This document shows, piece after piece, positions 11,886-24,413 of a stretch of 64,000 bases of DNA. Below the pieces are notes generated by a model. The model was given only the letters and a program-made list of their open reading frames with translations, was not told the DNA's origin and searched no databases. The DNA comes from Sesamum alatum. Taxonomy: Eukaryota > Streptophyta > Magnoliopsida > Lamiales > Pedaliaceae. The stretch lies in the NCBI GenBank assembly GCA_034509735.1, contig JACGWO010000010.1:3534001-3598000 (forward strand), read 5' to 3'. How positions within the stretch are numbered: position 1 is the stretch's first letter; each line of letters opens with the position of its first letter. A program made the translations under genes and the position numbers.

Positions 11886-12766
11886 GGGCTAAATTCATTT
11901 TGACCCCCTATGATATGGGAAAATATCAAAAACCCCCCTATAAAAATTTTAATATAAAAAATTACTCCTATATTACGAACATAGAATCACAACGCCCCCT
12001 GATCAACATAAACACATATTTTTAACAGTAATGACTAAAATACCCCTCACATTTAAACTTGTATATTTATATAATATACTATAAAAAATTTAATAAAAAT
12101 ATATTTATAAATTATAATATATCCACAATATAAAAAATTAAATATTTATACTTTATAAAATAAAATTATTATTAAAAAAAACCCACCCCCTCCCCCACCC
12201 CCACCCCCACCCCCACCCACGACCGCCTCCCCCCTTCCCCCACCTCCCGCAGAGGGGGGCGACGGCGACGGACGCTGTCGCCATCCCCCCCCCCATCTGG
12301 GCGACGCGGTCGCCCTCGCTGCTGGGCGACAAGCAGTGGTGAGGAGGGCGCGGCGATGCCGCCTCGCCGCGCCCTCCTCTGCAGCGCCGCCGTCGCTCTC
12401 TCTATTTTTCTAAAAAATTATTTTTTTAATATTAAAAGAATATTATATTATAAATATTAATATAATTATATATTTATATAAAATTATATTTTATTATTAA
12501 TATATATTTTTATTATTTTAAAATTTGTTAATTTGTATATGTATTATATGTAATATAAGGAGAGAGAGAGAGAAGGGCAAAATTGTCCAAAAAACACACT
12601 TTTTACATGTCCAAGCGCAGTCAACGCGCGTGTATCACAAAACCTGACCACATGGGATTTTTTGAACTTTGTTTTATAACACAGGGAATATAAATGATAC
12701 TTTAATTTTTACAGGGGCTTTTTTGAATATTTTCTATGTCACAGAGGGGGTACTTGTATTTTTCCC
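11886..12766. mobile_element. MULE-type element, family D (881 bp), with GC-rich core
   Basis: Starts GGGCTAAATTCATTTTGACC and ends TTGTATTTTTCCC, flanked by perfect 9-bp repeats CAATATTAC (11877-11885 and 12767-12775). The outer parts are AT-rich with partly inverted ends. The core at 12181-12410 is strikingly GC-rich, with a C-rich array (CCCCCA repeats) followed by GGCGACG/CGTCGCC-type sequence. The core may be captured host DNA (Pack-MULE-like) or expanded simple sequence. Confidence 0.8.
12181..12408. repeat. GC-rich block with (CCCCCA)n tract
   Basis: C-runs at 12183-12250 are followed by a GC-rich stretch containing GCGACG motifs on both strands. It sits inside the family D element and is unlike anything within 2 kb on either side. 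Confidence 0.85.
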
Positions 12767-12775
12767 CAATATTAC

Positions 12776-14640
12776 AAATACCCTCATTGTAACTATACAA
12801 CATATATGAGCCCTATACAACATTACTTCAATTCATCTAGATGAAGGGTATTTGTAATTAATAATGAGGGTATTTATAATTATATCAAGTTTCAGGGGAT
12901 GTATCAATAATTTATTTTCACTTAAAATAGTTTACTAACATTCTCATTTCAATATATTTTTGTATATTTACACACATAAAATTTTAATCATTAATTTAAA
13001 TACTAACAATATCTATTTTTCATAATATTTTAACATGATCACCGACAATAAAAAATAAAACTATTATTTCCATTAATAAAAAACTATATTGATTTGAAAC
13101 ATAATATCATTTAATAAAAAATAGATATTATGAATAATATCTATTATTATCATTTAATAAAATTATGAAAACTTATTAGATCAAACATATTATCATTTAA
13201 TATCATTTTTTAATCATTTACCAATTAGTTCAAACATATTATCATTTAAAAAAAATATACAAAATTGTAATTCCATATTTTTTACTAAAACTTGAAAACG
13301 AAAACATAACCAAACATAGCCAAATGTCACAAAATTTAAATTTCACTAAAAATAGAGAATTTTCATACATGATATAAGTGTATTAAAGACGACCACCTAC
13401 TTACAATACTTAATTTAGCTTAATTTGTTGTATTAACGGGACGATCATTAAATTGGGCAATATTTCACTAACTTTGAAAGAAAATATTTCATAATAATAA
13501 TTTTTTTAAAAATGAAGATTGTCACATTAGATTAAGCCCCAAGTAACTTTTTATTTTCACATAAAAAAGAGAAAAATCGTTCAATTTACTGCATTGTGTC
13601 CGCTGCAAACTAAATGATAATTTTTTTATTTCAAATCGTATTGCATATTATATTTTATTTAACGCATATACGTCATGTTTCCAAAATTTAATTGTATATT
13701 TTACTTTAAAAAATATTTATATACATCATGCGTGTCTATATATATATATTAAATCCACTAAAATATATGATAAGGTTCGAAATAAAAAAAATGGGATAAT
13801 TACACTCTCCCTTTGAAGTTTTACACATAAACTTCTTGTAATTTGCAAAACTACATTTAGTATCTTTGATGAATATTTTCGTCTCGTTAGTTAAAATTTA
13901 TCGAATTTATCTATATCATTAAAAAAAACTTGAATGAAAATCTCTAGGGTTAAATACATTTTGCACCTCTGAACTATGCATAAAATGTATTTACCCTCTT
14001 AAACTATAAAATATAACAAAATGTTCCCTCATGATATGGATCAATTTTTTTTATGACCAAAATACCCTTATTATTTACACCCCTTAAAATGTATCTATTA
14101 CAATCATTTCCCTAAAACATAATTTGAATCATTATAAAGTTTTGTTTAAATTAAATACTACCCAAAAATTTTATAATTAGTACATAATTTGTATTTTTTA
14201 TATAACTGCTAAAAATTTACATAATTTTTGCATATATTGTTATATGTATTGAACTTTTATTAAAAATAAACTATCAATATTAATTTAAAATATTACATCA
14301 AACATATCCGGACACTTTAAATATGCAAATCTATAATATTCTTTATTGTTTTGAGTAATGATATTGTATATTTCAATTGTGTGTACATATAATTAAATAA
14401 AAATTTATAAATTATATAACATACTATTTTATAAAATTATATGCATTATGTATTACTCATATTACATATATTTTTTCGACATAAATAATTTGTAAAATAT
14501 ATTTATAATATTGAACTTGTAAATATTTTTGTATTACATAATTTATAAAAAATTATGAATTTAGGTATAGTCCTTTTTTGCCCAAAAAGGTGGAATAATT
14601 ATTCATAGACTCATCAATCATTACATTACCACTACTCGCA
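12776..14640. other. AT-rich intergenic with MITE half-copies
   Basis: No gene seen. A left-end copy of family C starts at 13793 (GGGATAATTACACTC) and stops near 13945. Another GGGTTAAATACATTTTG end starts at 13947 with no matching right end found. Confidence 0.5.
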
Positions 14641-14696
14641 ATTATTACACAACCAAACAGGTGCCTATCACTATCAACCAACCAACGCTCTCCCCT

Positions 14697-15645
14697 CTAA
14701 TTGGTAAAATTGGGCAGGGTGGCGCCGGCCTCACAAGCCTTCGCCGCCGCAGTGGGCTCCACCGCCGGAGACGGAGGCACGGCCTCGCCGAGCAGCTCCG
14801 CCGGGAGGTCCGGTATGCCCTTCAAGTAGAAAGTGTAGAACAGCTTGAAAGGGAAGATGATCTGTTGGAGCTTCACCTGGCCGTACACCCCCTCGAATAT
14901 GCCGGATCCGCCGGTCACGGCCAGATACGTGTCCTCGTAAGTCAGGTACTGTCCCTGCACCGCGATGTGGCCGTAGTCGCCGAAGTAGAAGCTGTAGATG
15001 GCCTCGTAGCGGTCCCCTTTCTTCTCCGGCTCGTTCTTTATCAGCACGCAGATTCCGGCGGTTATACCCGCCCGTTTCTTCAGGTCCCCTGTGTAAACCT
15101 GTAAAACGTGTTTGTTCAACTTCAATAAATCGGCGATTTTAGTGTACCACTGTGTTGAAGTTTGAGGGGAAAATGGTGTGGAAGAGTGTGAACGTACCTT
15201 GTTGCTGAAGGGGACGAGATCGCCGAGGGAATTGACGGTTTTTTGACTCAATCGAAGGTAAGCAGGGCTGCCGCGGTCTCTTTCGTTGATCTCATACACG
15301 TTGAGTTCTTGAACTTTAGCTGAAATTAATTAACACTTGTCAAATAAATACCAGAAAATGAAAAATACAGATGGATCAACAAGTTATACAATAGCTAGTG
15401 TAGTAATTACAGGATCTTGAATCTGATGGGTCGCTCTGGCTCCTGCAGGAGAAGGATCTTTTGGCGGCAGCGGAGGTGGTGGAAACTTTAAGGGGTTGTG
15501 GGATGAGAGCATTTTTAGATGGGCTAAAAGAAAGCTGCTTCAGGGAGACGGCGGCGTTGGTGGTGGTAGCCGGGAGTAGCTTAGCTGAAGAAGAAGAAGA
15601 AGAGAAGGCGTGCTTGAGAATGGGGGAGGCTGATGAAGTAGCCAT
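14697..15645 (-). CDS. AOC: Allene oxide cyclase, plastidial
   Basis: Converts the unstable allene oxide of 13-hydroperoxy-linolenate into 12-oxo-phytodienoic acid in plastids, a committed step of jasmonate synthesis. Exons: 15645-15411, 15319-15198, 15098-14697; introns are GT-AG. This gives 252 residues, the usual length. Residues 1-78 are a Ser/Ala-rich transit peptide ([20 protein letters not shown]). The mature part opens with SKVQEL and [11 protein letters not shown], which holds the Glu, Asn and Pro of the active site known from Arabidopsis AOC2. [10 protein letters not shown] then carries the second Asn, and ITAGIC the conserved Cys. [19 protein letters not shown] and [10 protein letters not shown] are strong family signatures. 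The C-terminus NFTN matches the family ending. No frameshift; looks functional. A family A MITE sits 265 bp upstream of the ATG. Confidence 0.96.
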
Positions 15646-15909
15646 TGTTGTTGATTATTGATGGTAGTTGGTGAAATTCTTGCAATGGTATTTGAAGATG
15701 ATGATGATGATGAGATAGAAAGGAGTATTTATTATGTAGGGGAAGCGTGTGATGTAAAGAACAATGTGAAATGTGTGGGTTTATTCTAATGGACGGTGAG
15801 GGTGAGGGGGTCCGTCGGCGCTGGTGGAGTGGAGAGTTCAACTTTTGCAGAAAAGGGATGAGAAGGTGAGTAGAAGGAGTCTAACGTTAAAGGTCTACTA
15901 TAATAGTAA

Positions 15910-16408
15910 GGGTTAATTACACTTACACCCCCTCTGAGAATGTATAATTACACTTTCCCCCAAAAAGGTTTTAAAATTACACTTACACCCCCTCCGAAAA
16001 TTCTCTGTTTACACCTGACCCCCATCCGTTAGAGTTTGGACAAAAAATTTTCACGTGAACAAAAATAATTACACAAATTTTCAATTTTTTCCATCATTTA
16101 ACATTCTCATGTATATTTTTGTACTTATAAGAGGATAAGTGTAACGTATATGTATGGAGTGAGACCAATATTATTATATTTTTTCCTTATAAGTACAAAA
16201 TTATTGCACGAGAATGTTAAATGAGAGGTAAAATTGAAAATTTATGTAATTATTTTTGTTGAAATGAACATTTTCCGCCCAAACTTTAACGAATGGAGGT
16301 CAGGTGTAAACAAAGAATTTTTAGAGGGGGTGTAAATGTAATTTCAAAACTTCTTTGGGGGAAAGTGTAATTATGCATTTTCAGAGGGGGTCTAAGTGTA
16401 ATTAACCC
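15910..16408. mobile_element. MULE-type foldback MITE, family A (499 bp), in AOC upstream region
   Basis: Ends GGGTTAATTACACTTAC and GTAATTAACCC, flanked by perfect 9-bp repeats TAATAGTAA (15901-15909 and 16409-16417). Same length as the copy at 9752 and close to its reverse complement. It lies 265 bp from the AOC start codon, so it probably borders or lies within the promoter. Confidence 0.93.
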
Positions 16409-16417
16409 TAATAGTAA

Positions 16418-17730
16418 TGCTCATCTATGCACGTGCTTTTTATTTGATTTTTTTTTTTTTTTTGGTCTGTAATAAAGTTGGGATAATTATATATATTTTT
16501 GATATATGATCTGTTTCGATTTAAAATTGGACCGAACTGACCAGTTCGACTGTAAACAGACCATGTATTTGGGCCAATTCATAAGTTCAACATGGGTAAG
16601 GTCAAAATAAGTGTAAATTGGTCAAAAACCAGCCAAAATTAGTCAAAATTGATTTTGACTTTACGTCTTTTTTTTAAAGAAAAATAAAAACTATAGTGCA
16701 ATGTATATATTTTTTAGGATTAAATTTTTTTATATTTAAGGCATCAAGTACTTAAACTTTGTTGATGTTGCAATATGGGACAGTAAGCTTGATTTTAACT
16801 ATTCTTTATTTATAATTTAAAGTACTTAAACTGGGTTTATATTTTTCTATTGTGGGACAATAATGCAGGGTCAACATACACATATTTTCTCGTTAGTTAT
16901 CCTAAAATCAGTTTTTCAATGATGAGTGATCCGTGTATGTTGGGTGTATATGTATTATCCAAAATCGATTTTGCTGTAATTATATAAAAGATAGGGGTGA
17001 TTTATGTAAATATACCATAGGTCAGGAGGTGTAAATATAATTAGTTATTTCTGCTCAATACAATAATACGCCTAAACGCTAAAAGAAATATGACTAAAAC
17101 TCTAGTCGTAACTAACAATTACGACTAATACCTTATTTATAATTGAAATTATGACAAATATTAATTAATCATGATCAAAACTTAAATTTTCGCATTAATT
17201 TTATTTCAGTATAATAAATAGTATCATTTTATCATAATTTTTAAGATATAGTGATTTATAATGCTGAAAACAATTCATTTATTTAGTGCAAACTATCTAC
17301 CTTATTCTAGTAACGTACAATCTTTTTATTTCATTTTAGTGTATGGTATATATTACTATTTTTAAATGATAATTTAATTTAATCTTTTTTTATTTTTTAT
17401 TTTATCAATTATACCTTGAGGATGCATCAACATTCACACTAAAATATAATAAAAGATCTGCGGCGCCGTGTAATCATCCACTAACATGCCTTCATATTTT
17501 GGTCCTCTATAATTAATTTTCTTTGTCCCCATGTGATCCCCACTTTACAACACAAGTCAAATATATTATTATAGTTCTGGAATTAATTTTATCTTACTTT
17601 CTTTTATTTCAGTTATGAAAGTAATATAAGAAATACTTATTTTTTTTTAAATTTACTTTTAGTAAATAATAATAATACTTTGTGGAAATAGAATATTAAT
17701 TAAGACTGAAAGCCAAGAATATATTTTTCT
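16418..17730. other. AT-rich intergenic, no gene seen
   Basis: No supported gene or complete element. A short GATTTATGTAAATATA..GGAGGTGTAAATATAATTA stretch near 16990-17045 looks like the end of another foldback element. Confidence 0.5.
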
Positions 17731-17735
17731 TCTTT

Positions 17736-18053
17736 CACTGCAAGAAATTTTACATTTGACCATGGCTAATTATCATGGTTAATATTAAATAGCCGTAGCA
17801 AATAGTCATGGACCACGACCACGCAACAGTGTCGGCCCTGGTTTTTACAAGGGTGGCTAAAATATTTATCATGGCTAAAAGTCATTGCGAATGTTCTTAC
17901 CACAGGTCTTAAATGTAGCAAATAAGTTTTTCATAGTGAAAAAGCCAATTTTTGTATCAATTTTTATTTACTCATAGTTAATAATAGTTATTTATCATAA
18001 TTTTTAGTCATAATTATTAACTATGTAGGCAATAGTCATTTTTTTTTCTTGTG
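17736..18053. mobile_element. CACTA-derived MITE (318 bp)
   Basis: Begins CACTGCAAGAAATTTTAC, a CACTA-type terminus, and ends TTTTTCTTGTG, with 3-bp flanks TTT/TTT. Internal sequence (CATGGTTA, CCACGACCACGCAAC, TTTGTATCAATTTTTATTTA) is shared with the copies at 19797, 40751 and 55612. Non-coding. Confidence 0.75.
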
Positions 18054-18154
18054 TTTCTATCTCTTTGTTGGTTTCCATAAATATGTACTTTTTACATCAA
18101 TGGGAAATGGGGTAATTGCTTAAATACCCAATATTTCAACTAAAATAAAATATA

Positions 18155-18393
18155 GAGATAATACATGTACATCCCCAAATTTATACTGTTTTTATACAAA
18201 TCGCTCGTACACCTACTGGAAACGTCAATATCATTACACAAATCATTCAATTTTCTTTTTTAGAAAATTATACATACAAATTCCAAAAAATGTCAATATT
18301 ATTACACAAACTATCGCTGCTTCTTGACTATCGTGGATGGTCTTTAGAATTGTGTAAATAAACTATAGACCAGGGATGTAAGTATAATTATCC
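18155..18393. mobile_element. MULE-type MITE, family G (239 bp)
   Basis: Starts GAGATAATACATGTACATCC and ends GGATGTAAGTATAATTATCC, which are inverted relative to each other. Flanks TAAAATATA and TAAAATAAC match at 7 of 9 positions, consistent with an aged 9-bp duplication. Confidence 0.65.
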
Positions 18394-18554
18394 TAAAATA
18401 ACCTAATCTTGATCTTCGGATATATAGTCGTGAAGCCATATGATATATACCCAATTTAGATTCTGTATTTCATTTTTTGACTTTATATATAAAGGTTGTG
18501 GTATATATATAATACTTATTAACATACAGTCGATATGGGTTTATATATATTTTA

Positions 18555-18845
18555 AGGTTAATTACACTTAGATCCCTTTTAAAAATATAAAATACCACCT
18601 TTTCTTAGAAAATTATTTTAAAATTATACTTACAGTCCCTCTGAAAATTCTCAAGTTACAGCTGACTCTCTTCTGTTAAATTTGGACGAAAAATGCTGAC
18701 ATCAATAAAAAAAGTACACAAACTTTCAATTTTACGCCTCATTCAACATTTCCCGAGTAATATTTGTATTTTTTTAACTGATATCAGTATTTTCTGTCCA
18801 AACTTCAACGAAAAAAAGTTAGTTGTAAACCGAAAATTTTCAACC
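18555..18845. mobile_element. Family A MITE, truncated and diverged
   Basis: Left end AGGTTAATTACACTTAG and the following segments (CTCAAGTTACAGCTGAC, TTTGGACGAAAAATG) align to family A. The centre is deleted and the right terminus is lost. Confidence 0.7.
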
Positions 18846-18927
18846 TATACCATAAGAATTTTATGTATACAATATTAATAACTTGTATTAATATATAGGT
18901 ACAAGTATAGGGATAAAAAAAAGTAAA

Positions 18928-19355
18928 GGGTAAATTACATCTACCTTCCCTGAAGTTTGGTATAATTACAAATACCCCCTCGTTGTTTGAAAAATTACTA
19001 ATACCCCTGAGGTTTGTAATTTTTAACCTAATGCCTAAAATTGACCATTTTGTCCTTGATTTTTTTTTTTATTAAAATCGTAGAAAAATCGGTCAAGACA
19101 AATTGCATTATTGCTCATCTGTGTAAAAAACTTAAGAAACATCTCCCTACACATGGTAGTCCAAAAAAATTTTAAAAATTAAATAAAAATAATTCAGTGC
19201 ATAAGGACATTTTGGTCAGTTCACTCATAAAAATTGATGAAAATGGGTAATTTGTTAGACAGTTACAAACCTCAGGGAGGTATTTGTAATTTTTCAAATA
19301 ACGAGAGATATTTACAATTATGTCAAACCTCAGAGGAGGTAGATGTAATTTACCC
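18928..19355. mobile_element. MULE-type foldback MITE, family B (about 428 bp)
   Basis: Starts GGGTAAATTACATCTACC and ends GGTAGATGTAATTTACCC, near-perfect inverted ends that extend inward (TTACAAATACCCC..CTCGTTGTTTGAAAAATTA). Flanks AAAAGTAAA and ATAAATAAA match at 7 of 9. Confidence 0.85.
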
Positions 19356-19795
19356 ATAAATAAATTTCAATGCGACTTTGAGGTAATAATCATCGGTTAT
19401 CAGGTAAGTATTTTTCAATCTGAGACTATATTTTGTACGTAATAAAAGTATCAATTTTGCTGTTTTATATTAATTATATTTGTGCAAATGCAAAATTATT
19501 ATGAGTATCATTAGAGTTGTCTAAGTCCTATACATGTAAGTAACTATTTCTTGTTATAACATTTAAATATAGGTGTAGTTTTATTTTTAGTCCTCTAATT
19601 ATAGTCAATTGACATTTTGATTCTATAATTTATTGGGGTTGCAATTTAGTCTTGTACGTTTTTAATTTTGCGATTTCAGGACAAAAGTGATGAAAATTGA
19701 CCGAAAGTCGTCACTTTCTAGCCAACTTTGAACATTCGGGGTTAATTTGTTTGAAATTGCAAAAATAAAAGAATACAAGACTAAATTGCTATCCT
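19356..19795. other. AT-rich spacer, no gene seen
   Basis: About 440 bp without supported features. It includes a TTTAGTCCTCTAATTATAGTC-type stretch that is probably from another small element. Confidence 0.4.
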
Positions 19796-19796
19796 A

Positions 19797-20113
19797 CACC
19801 AGAAAAAATTTGACATTTAACCCATGGCTATATCATGGTTAAAAATAAATATCCGTAGTAAATATTCATTCACCACGACCACGCAACGATTGTTGGCCGT
19901 GGTTTTTGAGAGTGTGGCTAAAACATCTATCATGGGTAAAAGCCATGACAGAACATTTGCTATGACTCATAACCATGGCAAAAATAGTTTCCATGGTGGA
20001 TAATTTAAGTTTTGCATCAATTTTTATTTAATCATGATTAATAATAATTAGTTACCACGATTTTAGTACATAACCAATAAAATTATAACAAATAGTAAAT
20101 TTTCTTTTACTTC
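19797..20113. mobile_element. CACTA-derived MITE, diverged copy
   Basis: Starts CACCAGAAAAAATTTGAC and carries the same interior as the copy at 17736 (CACCACGACCACGCAACGAT, GGCCGTGGTTTTTG, TTGCATCAATTTTTATTTAA). The right terminus is degraded. Confidence 0.65.
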
Positions 20114-20259
20114 TAATAAGTTACAGGACCAAAATACAAAAAAAATCATAATTACGGGACCAAAGATGCACTTAAGCCTTTAAATATATATTATGAAGAA
20201 TGGAGTGAGGGTCCCATATACTGTTATTGTTACCAAGCGTGTCCATAGGTTCAAAGTAG

Positions 20260-20439
20260 GGGAAATTCTAACCTGAACTTGACTCAACCAAATTTGAATC
20301 AATCATATGGCAAGTGCAATACACTTGCCGCGCGATTGATGTCCAGTTCAGGAAAAGTGACCAATCACATATAAAGTGTATCTCACTTGCTCTATGATTG
20401 ACTTCATTCGACCAAACTTGATCCGAACAAGAATTTTTC
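20260..20439. mobile_element. 180-bp foldback MITE
   Basis: Starts GGGAAATTCTAACC and ends GAATTTTTC, flanked by perfect 9-bp repeats TCAAAGTAG (20251-20259 and 20440-20448). The two halves are inverted copies (TTGACTCAACCAAATTTGAA against ATTCGACCAAACTTGATC). The same length recurs at 60270-60449. It lies 131 bp beyond the RLP stop codon. Confidence 0.9.
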
Positions 20440-20570
20440 TCAAAGTAGTTGTAGTTTATGTAATATAACATGATGTAATGTACCTAGATTATGAACTCCT
20501 CGTACTTAAATCACAAGGAAAGCAGCTTATTGGTTACTACTGGGAAAGAAATTAAACTCCCATTTGGAAA

Positions 20571-23555
20571 TCATCTCCTCAAATGAGCCAATACTAGATT
20601 GCTAATGATGTTTACCTCATTGAAAAATGCATGTCTGAATCTCTCATTCAGCAACAATGTTTCCAAAATTCCCCAGAATCCAATAGTAGAACCGAGCTCT
20701 AGAGCAATATAAAACCCTTTGGTTATAAGCGTATCATCTTCAGACACTCCCTCGCTGGTTGCATTACTACCATCAACGTCTCTTGAATTTGAATCTTGAT
20801 ACAATTCGTCTCCCGGACAAGAGTTATTTAGCAGTCGCCCACACAGACCAACATTCCCCACATAAGCTGATTCGTCGAATGTAAGCCCTTGATTGCTTTG
20901 CGGAATTCTTCCAGACAAGTTGTTATATGACAGGTCCAAGACTCCGAGGTGGCTCATATCACCAAGACTGGTGGGAATCTCACCCGAGGGGCGATTTCTT
21001 GACAAATCAAGAAAATTCAACAGCTTCAACCGACCAATATCTGGAGGAAAGGATCCAGATAAATTGTTTCTGGAGACGTTCATTCCCACCAAACCAACTA
21101 ATTTTGTGATGTTGGGAGGGATTTCACCTGTCAAACTATTGTTTGAAAGATCAATCAGCTTTACAAGGACAAGATGATTTATGTCCTTCACTTCCTTCCC
21201 TTTCCACATTAAATATGCAGTCTCAAAGGATTTGGTGTGCAATGAGTACCACTTGTCCTCAAGTGGAAATTCAGATATCAACCAAGAATTTGACAAAGAA
21301 ACATCATTCTGTTGTCTTGTCATGACAACATAATCTTGAACACATTCTGGTATAGCTCCAGAAATCATGTTGGAAGAGATGTCCAAGATTTGAATGTTTG
21401 CTAAACGACATAGATTCAAAGGTATGCTTCCATCAAACTCGTTGGAGCGAAGGATTAGAACTATTAACTCTGGAAACTATCTCCCATCCAAGTTGGTATT
21501 CTTCCCGTCAGTCTATTCTCTCCCACGTCAATCATCTTCAAGCTTGTACAGTTCCTCATAGACACCGGAACTCTACCTGAGATACTATTGTTACGTAAAT
21601 GCAACAAAGAAAGAGCACTCAACAATCCAAAAGAATTGGGTATCTCCCCGGATAAGTGATTGTTTGCTAAGTTAAGATACTTTAACTTTTGAAAGTTAGC
21701 GAAACAATCAGGAATCACATCAGAAAATAGGTTGTCCGAGAGGTCGAGCAACTCCCACTCTTTGGATTGGCACAAGAAGGTTACTGAACCTGAAATCTTG
21801 TTACTTGATAGATCCAATATCATTCCGCTTGGACGAAAATGAGGCAGCAACGAGCCTCTAAAGTTGATCACGGAGAAGGGAAAGTTCGGAAAGGAACCAT
21901 ACATTTCGTTATGTGATGTGTTCATATATAGAAGTGTAGGAGCTAAGCCACCAAACCAACTAGGCATGACGTCTGAGATTCCAGTAGATGGTATGTCTAT
22001 ATAAACTAACTCTTTTTGGGTTTTGAGCCACGTTGAGAAGTATTTTCCGAGTTTACACTGCCTTAGGTTCAAATACTCTAGTTGGAACAGAGGAATCCAA
22101 CGAGGGCTGAACTTAATTTCCAGAAACGAGTTCAAAGACAAGTCCAATATTTGTAGTCGAGAGAGGTTAAACAAATGGGGCTCCGTGATTATGCCTTCCA
22201 CGAGGTTTGAACCAATCCACAGAACTTCCAGCTTGGATAGCCGTCCGATGCTTTCAGTTAAAGTTCCATTAAACATGTTGTTGTCTAGAGATAATTGCTT
22301 CAATGACGAAAGAGATGATAGATCAGGCACTGGACCAGTAAATTGGTTTGACGACAAATCAAGAAAAACAAGACTTGGAAGCTGTAGATAGCCAACTTGA
22401 ATAGATCCATTCAATTGGTTTTCCCGGAGTTTTAATTCCAACAATGAAGAAAACCTTGACATATTTGAAAATAATCCACTAATGCTATTTCCACTTAAAT
22501 CAAGATGTCTTAGTTTTTTCTCCATAGGTCCAGAAAAGTTCATCATTAGCTCCCAAAACTCCCCGATTAAATTATTATCACCCAAATATAAGCCTCTTAA
22601 GCTGTTCATATTCCCAAAATACTTAGGAATCCCACCTTCAAGTCTGTTTACACAAAGATCGAGATATTCAAGCGATATCATGTTCTTGAAAACATTAGGA
22701 ATAGGGCCTGGCATGCCATCACCATTGAGGTTAATGGAAGTAAGACCAGTGCTGAAATTTGAGAACCAATGGATTAGCGGCAAATGGGTCGATAGGTACC
22801 AGTTCCAGTGGAGATCAAGAACGACAAGAGGCGCAGAACCATTGATTTTAGGCAGCAAAGAGAGAGGTATTTCGGGGAGTGCTCCACATCTCACATGCAA
22901 CTCCTTCATAGAATTCAGTTTGCTTACTGCTTGTAGCCAATTATGTGCCATTGAGAGGTTGGTATAACTAAGATCAAGATACTCAAGTGAACGAAGACTA
23001 GAAAGCCAATCAAGGTTTTCACTATAGCAATCAAAATCATCGTGGAGATCAAGATACAACAACTTGGATGGGTTACCTAGACGTTGCGGAATTGGTCCAT
23101 TGAAATTAGCACTAGCGAGATTCTGATATTGTAGTTTGCTTAGTGAACCAATAAACTCGGGAATGGGAGCATATTCAAAGTCATTGAAACTAAGGTCTAG
23201 ACATCGCAAGTGTTGCAGTTCAAGTAATGAAGTGTTGATCTTACCTCTTAGAGGAGCACCCAAATGATGATCTAATGATTGATACTTACCAAGATCCAAT
23301 CGTGTGACACGATTGGTACGGTTATGGCAACGAACTCCTCTCCATTGGCAGCAGTCCCTTTGGCTCTCATCGTTGCGATAGTCGGCCATATACGTCGACA
23401 AGCTCGTGTTTGATCTTGAGAAGAGCTTGTCTCTCCCTCTCTAAGCACCTGATTCTATTTATAGCATCGACCTCCGAAGAATGTCCAAAAGTAATAAGCC
23501 TGAAGCTTGCAAGTAACAAAACAAGTAAGGAGGGAAGAAGGTGAAAACACTTCAT
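20571..23555 (-). pseudogene. LRR receptor-like protein (EIX2-type), copy 1, two frameshifts
   Basis: RLPs are membrane-anchored LRR ectodomain proteins without a kinase. Start at ATG 23555 (MKCFHLLPSLLVLLLASF), a clear signal peptide; the longer open frame begins at a non-ATG codon. Order: signal peptide, LRRNT with [19 protein letters not shown], the Cys pair [10 protein letters not shown], roughly 25-28 extracellular LRRs of the plant LxxLxxLxLSxNxLxGxIP type, an island segment (VVMTRQQND..KGKEVKDI), LRRCT with two Cys (GLCGRLLNNSCPGD), an acidic stretch, a transmembrane helix (GFYIALELGSTIGFWGILET) and a short basic tail. Frame breaks lie near 23380 (after YGRLS) and near 21476 (after WMGDSF, where copy 2 has one more base). 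Both may be real or assembly errors. About 994 codons overall. Family best fit: EIX1/EIX2-like; ligand unknown. Confidence 0.85.
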
Positions 23556-24410
23556 TAGTGAGATTAAGGGAGGCAGAGAAAGATGTAGGCTTAGTGGAAT
23601 ATGGAGAGAGTTGATCAACTTTGTGTTTCAAGCACCAATTGTACAAGCATTAGTATCTTGAGATAGATTTCGTTTTACACAAAAGTCAAGCAAGAAGACT
23701 CGAGAGCCAGACTTGACTTAGCCTTATTCAAGATAAATTGACCCCACAAGAGAAAATGGAAACAATTCACAAAAGGAAACAAGGAAGAAAAATGAATTAA
23801 ACCAAAAAACTGACAATTTCTTCAAGAATTGGAGGTCCCAACTACAAATAAATACAATGCGGACTACGAATAGCTTCTATTTTTGTGGTAGGAACAAGTT
23901 GTGAAAAAATTGTAAGTTAAATAACATAACAGTCGGGGGAGCTTGAAAACAAAAGTTAAAAGTGCAAAAAAAGTTAAAGTTGGAGGGAGGGTTTGGAAGG
24001 ACGATTTAATACTTTCAGTTCTTCTAATAAGCTGCAAAAATTGGTACGGAGCTAGTTATAACTTTTTGACTTAAATCAACTTAACCAGTTCAAAAGTAAA
24101 AATTGTAAGTCAAAAATAGTTTTGCAACTTATTGTCGACAATAAGCTAATAAACATTTAAATATAAGTGCTTGCAAATATCCCCAAAAAACATTATGCAC
24201 CTTTCCTAATTTCAAGTATCTGAGTGTTTTGTAACTTAACCACTTTTGGCACGCTACATGTACTTCTGTGTAGTTTCAATAAATTGAGCTACATTATCGT
24301 GTGGGGGTAGTGGTTCAGTTTTGACTTGGTATAAAATACAACAACATGTTGGAAATGAGAATCTTTTTACAAATATAAATAAGTGGAGTTATTTTAGTTG
24401 TATATCATGT
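23556..24410. promoter_or_regulatory. RLP copy 1 upstream region, shared with copy 2
   Basis: The sequence just upstream of the ATG (CACCAATT..ACAAGCATT, AAATTGACCCCACAA) recurs upstream of copy 2 (about 31450-31560), so the promoter was duplicated with the gene. Beyond about 23900 the match fades. Confidence 0.5.
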
Positions 24411-24413
24411 GGG

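Noticed and set aside
23556..23618. Upstream start for RLP copy 1
   Set aside because: First codon is TTG; the ATG at 23555 begins a proper signal peptide also seen in copy 2.
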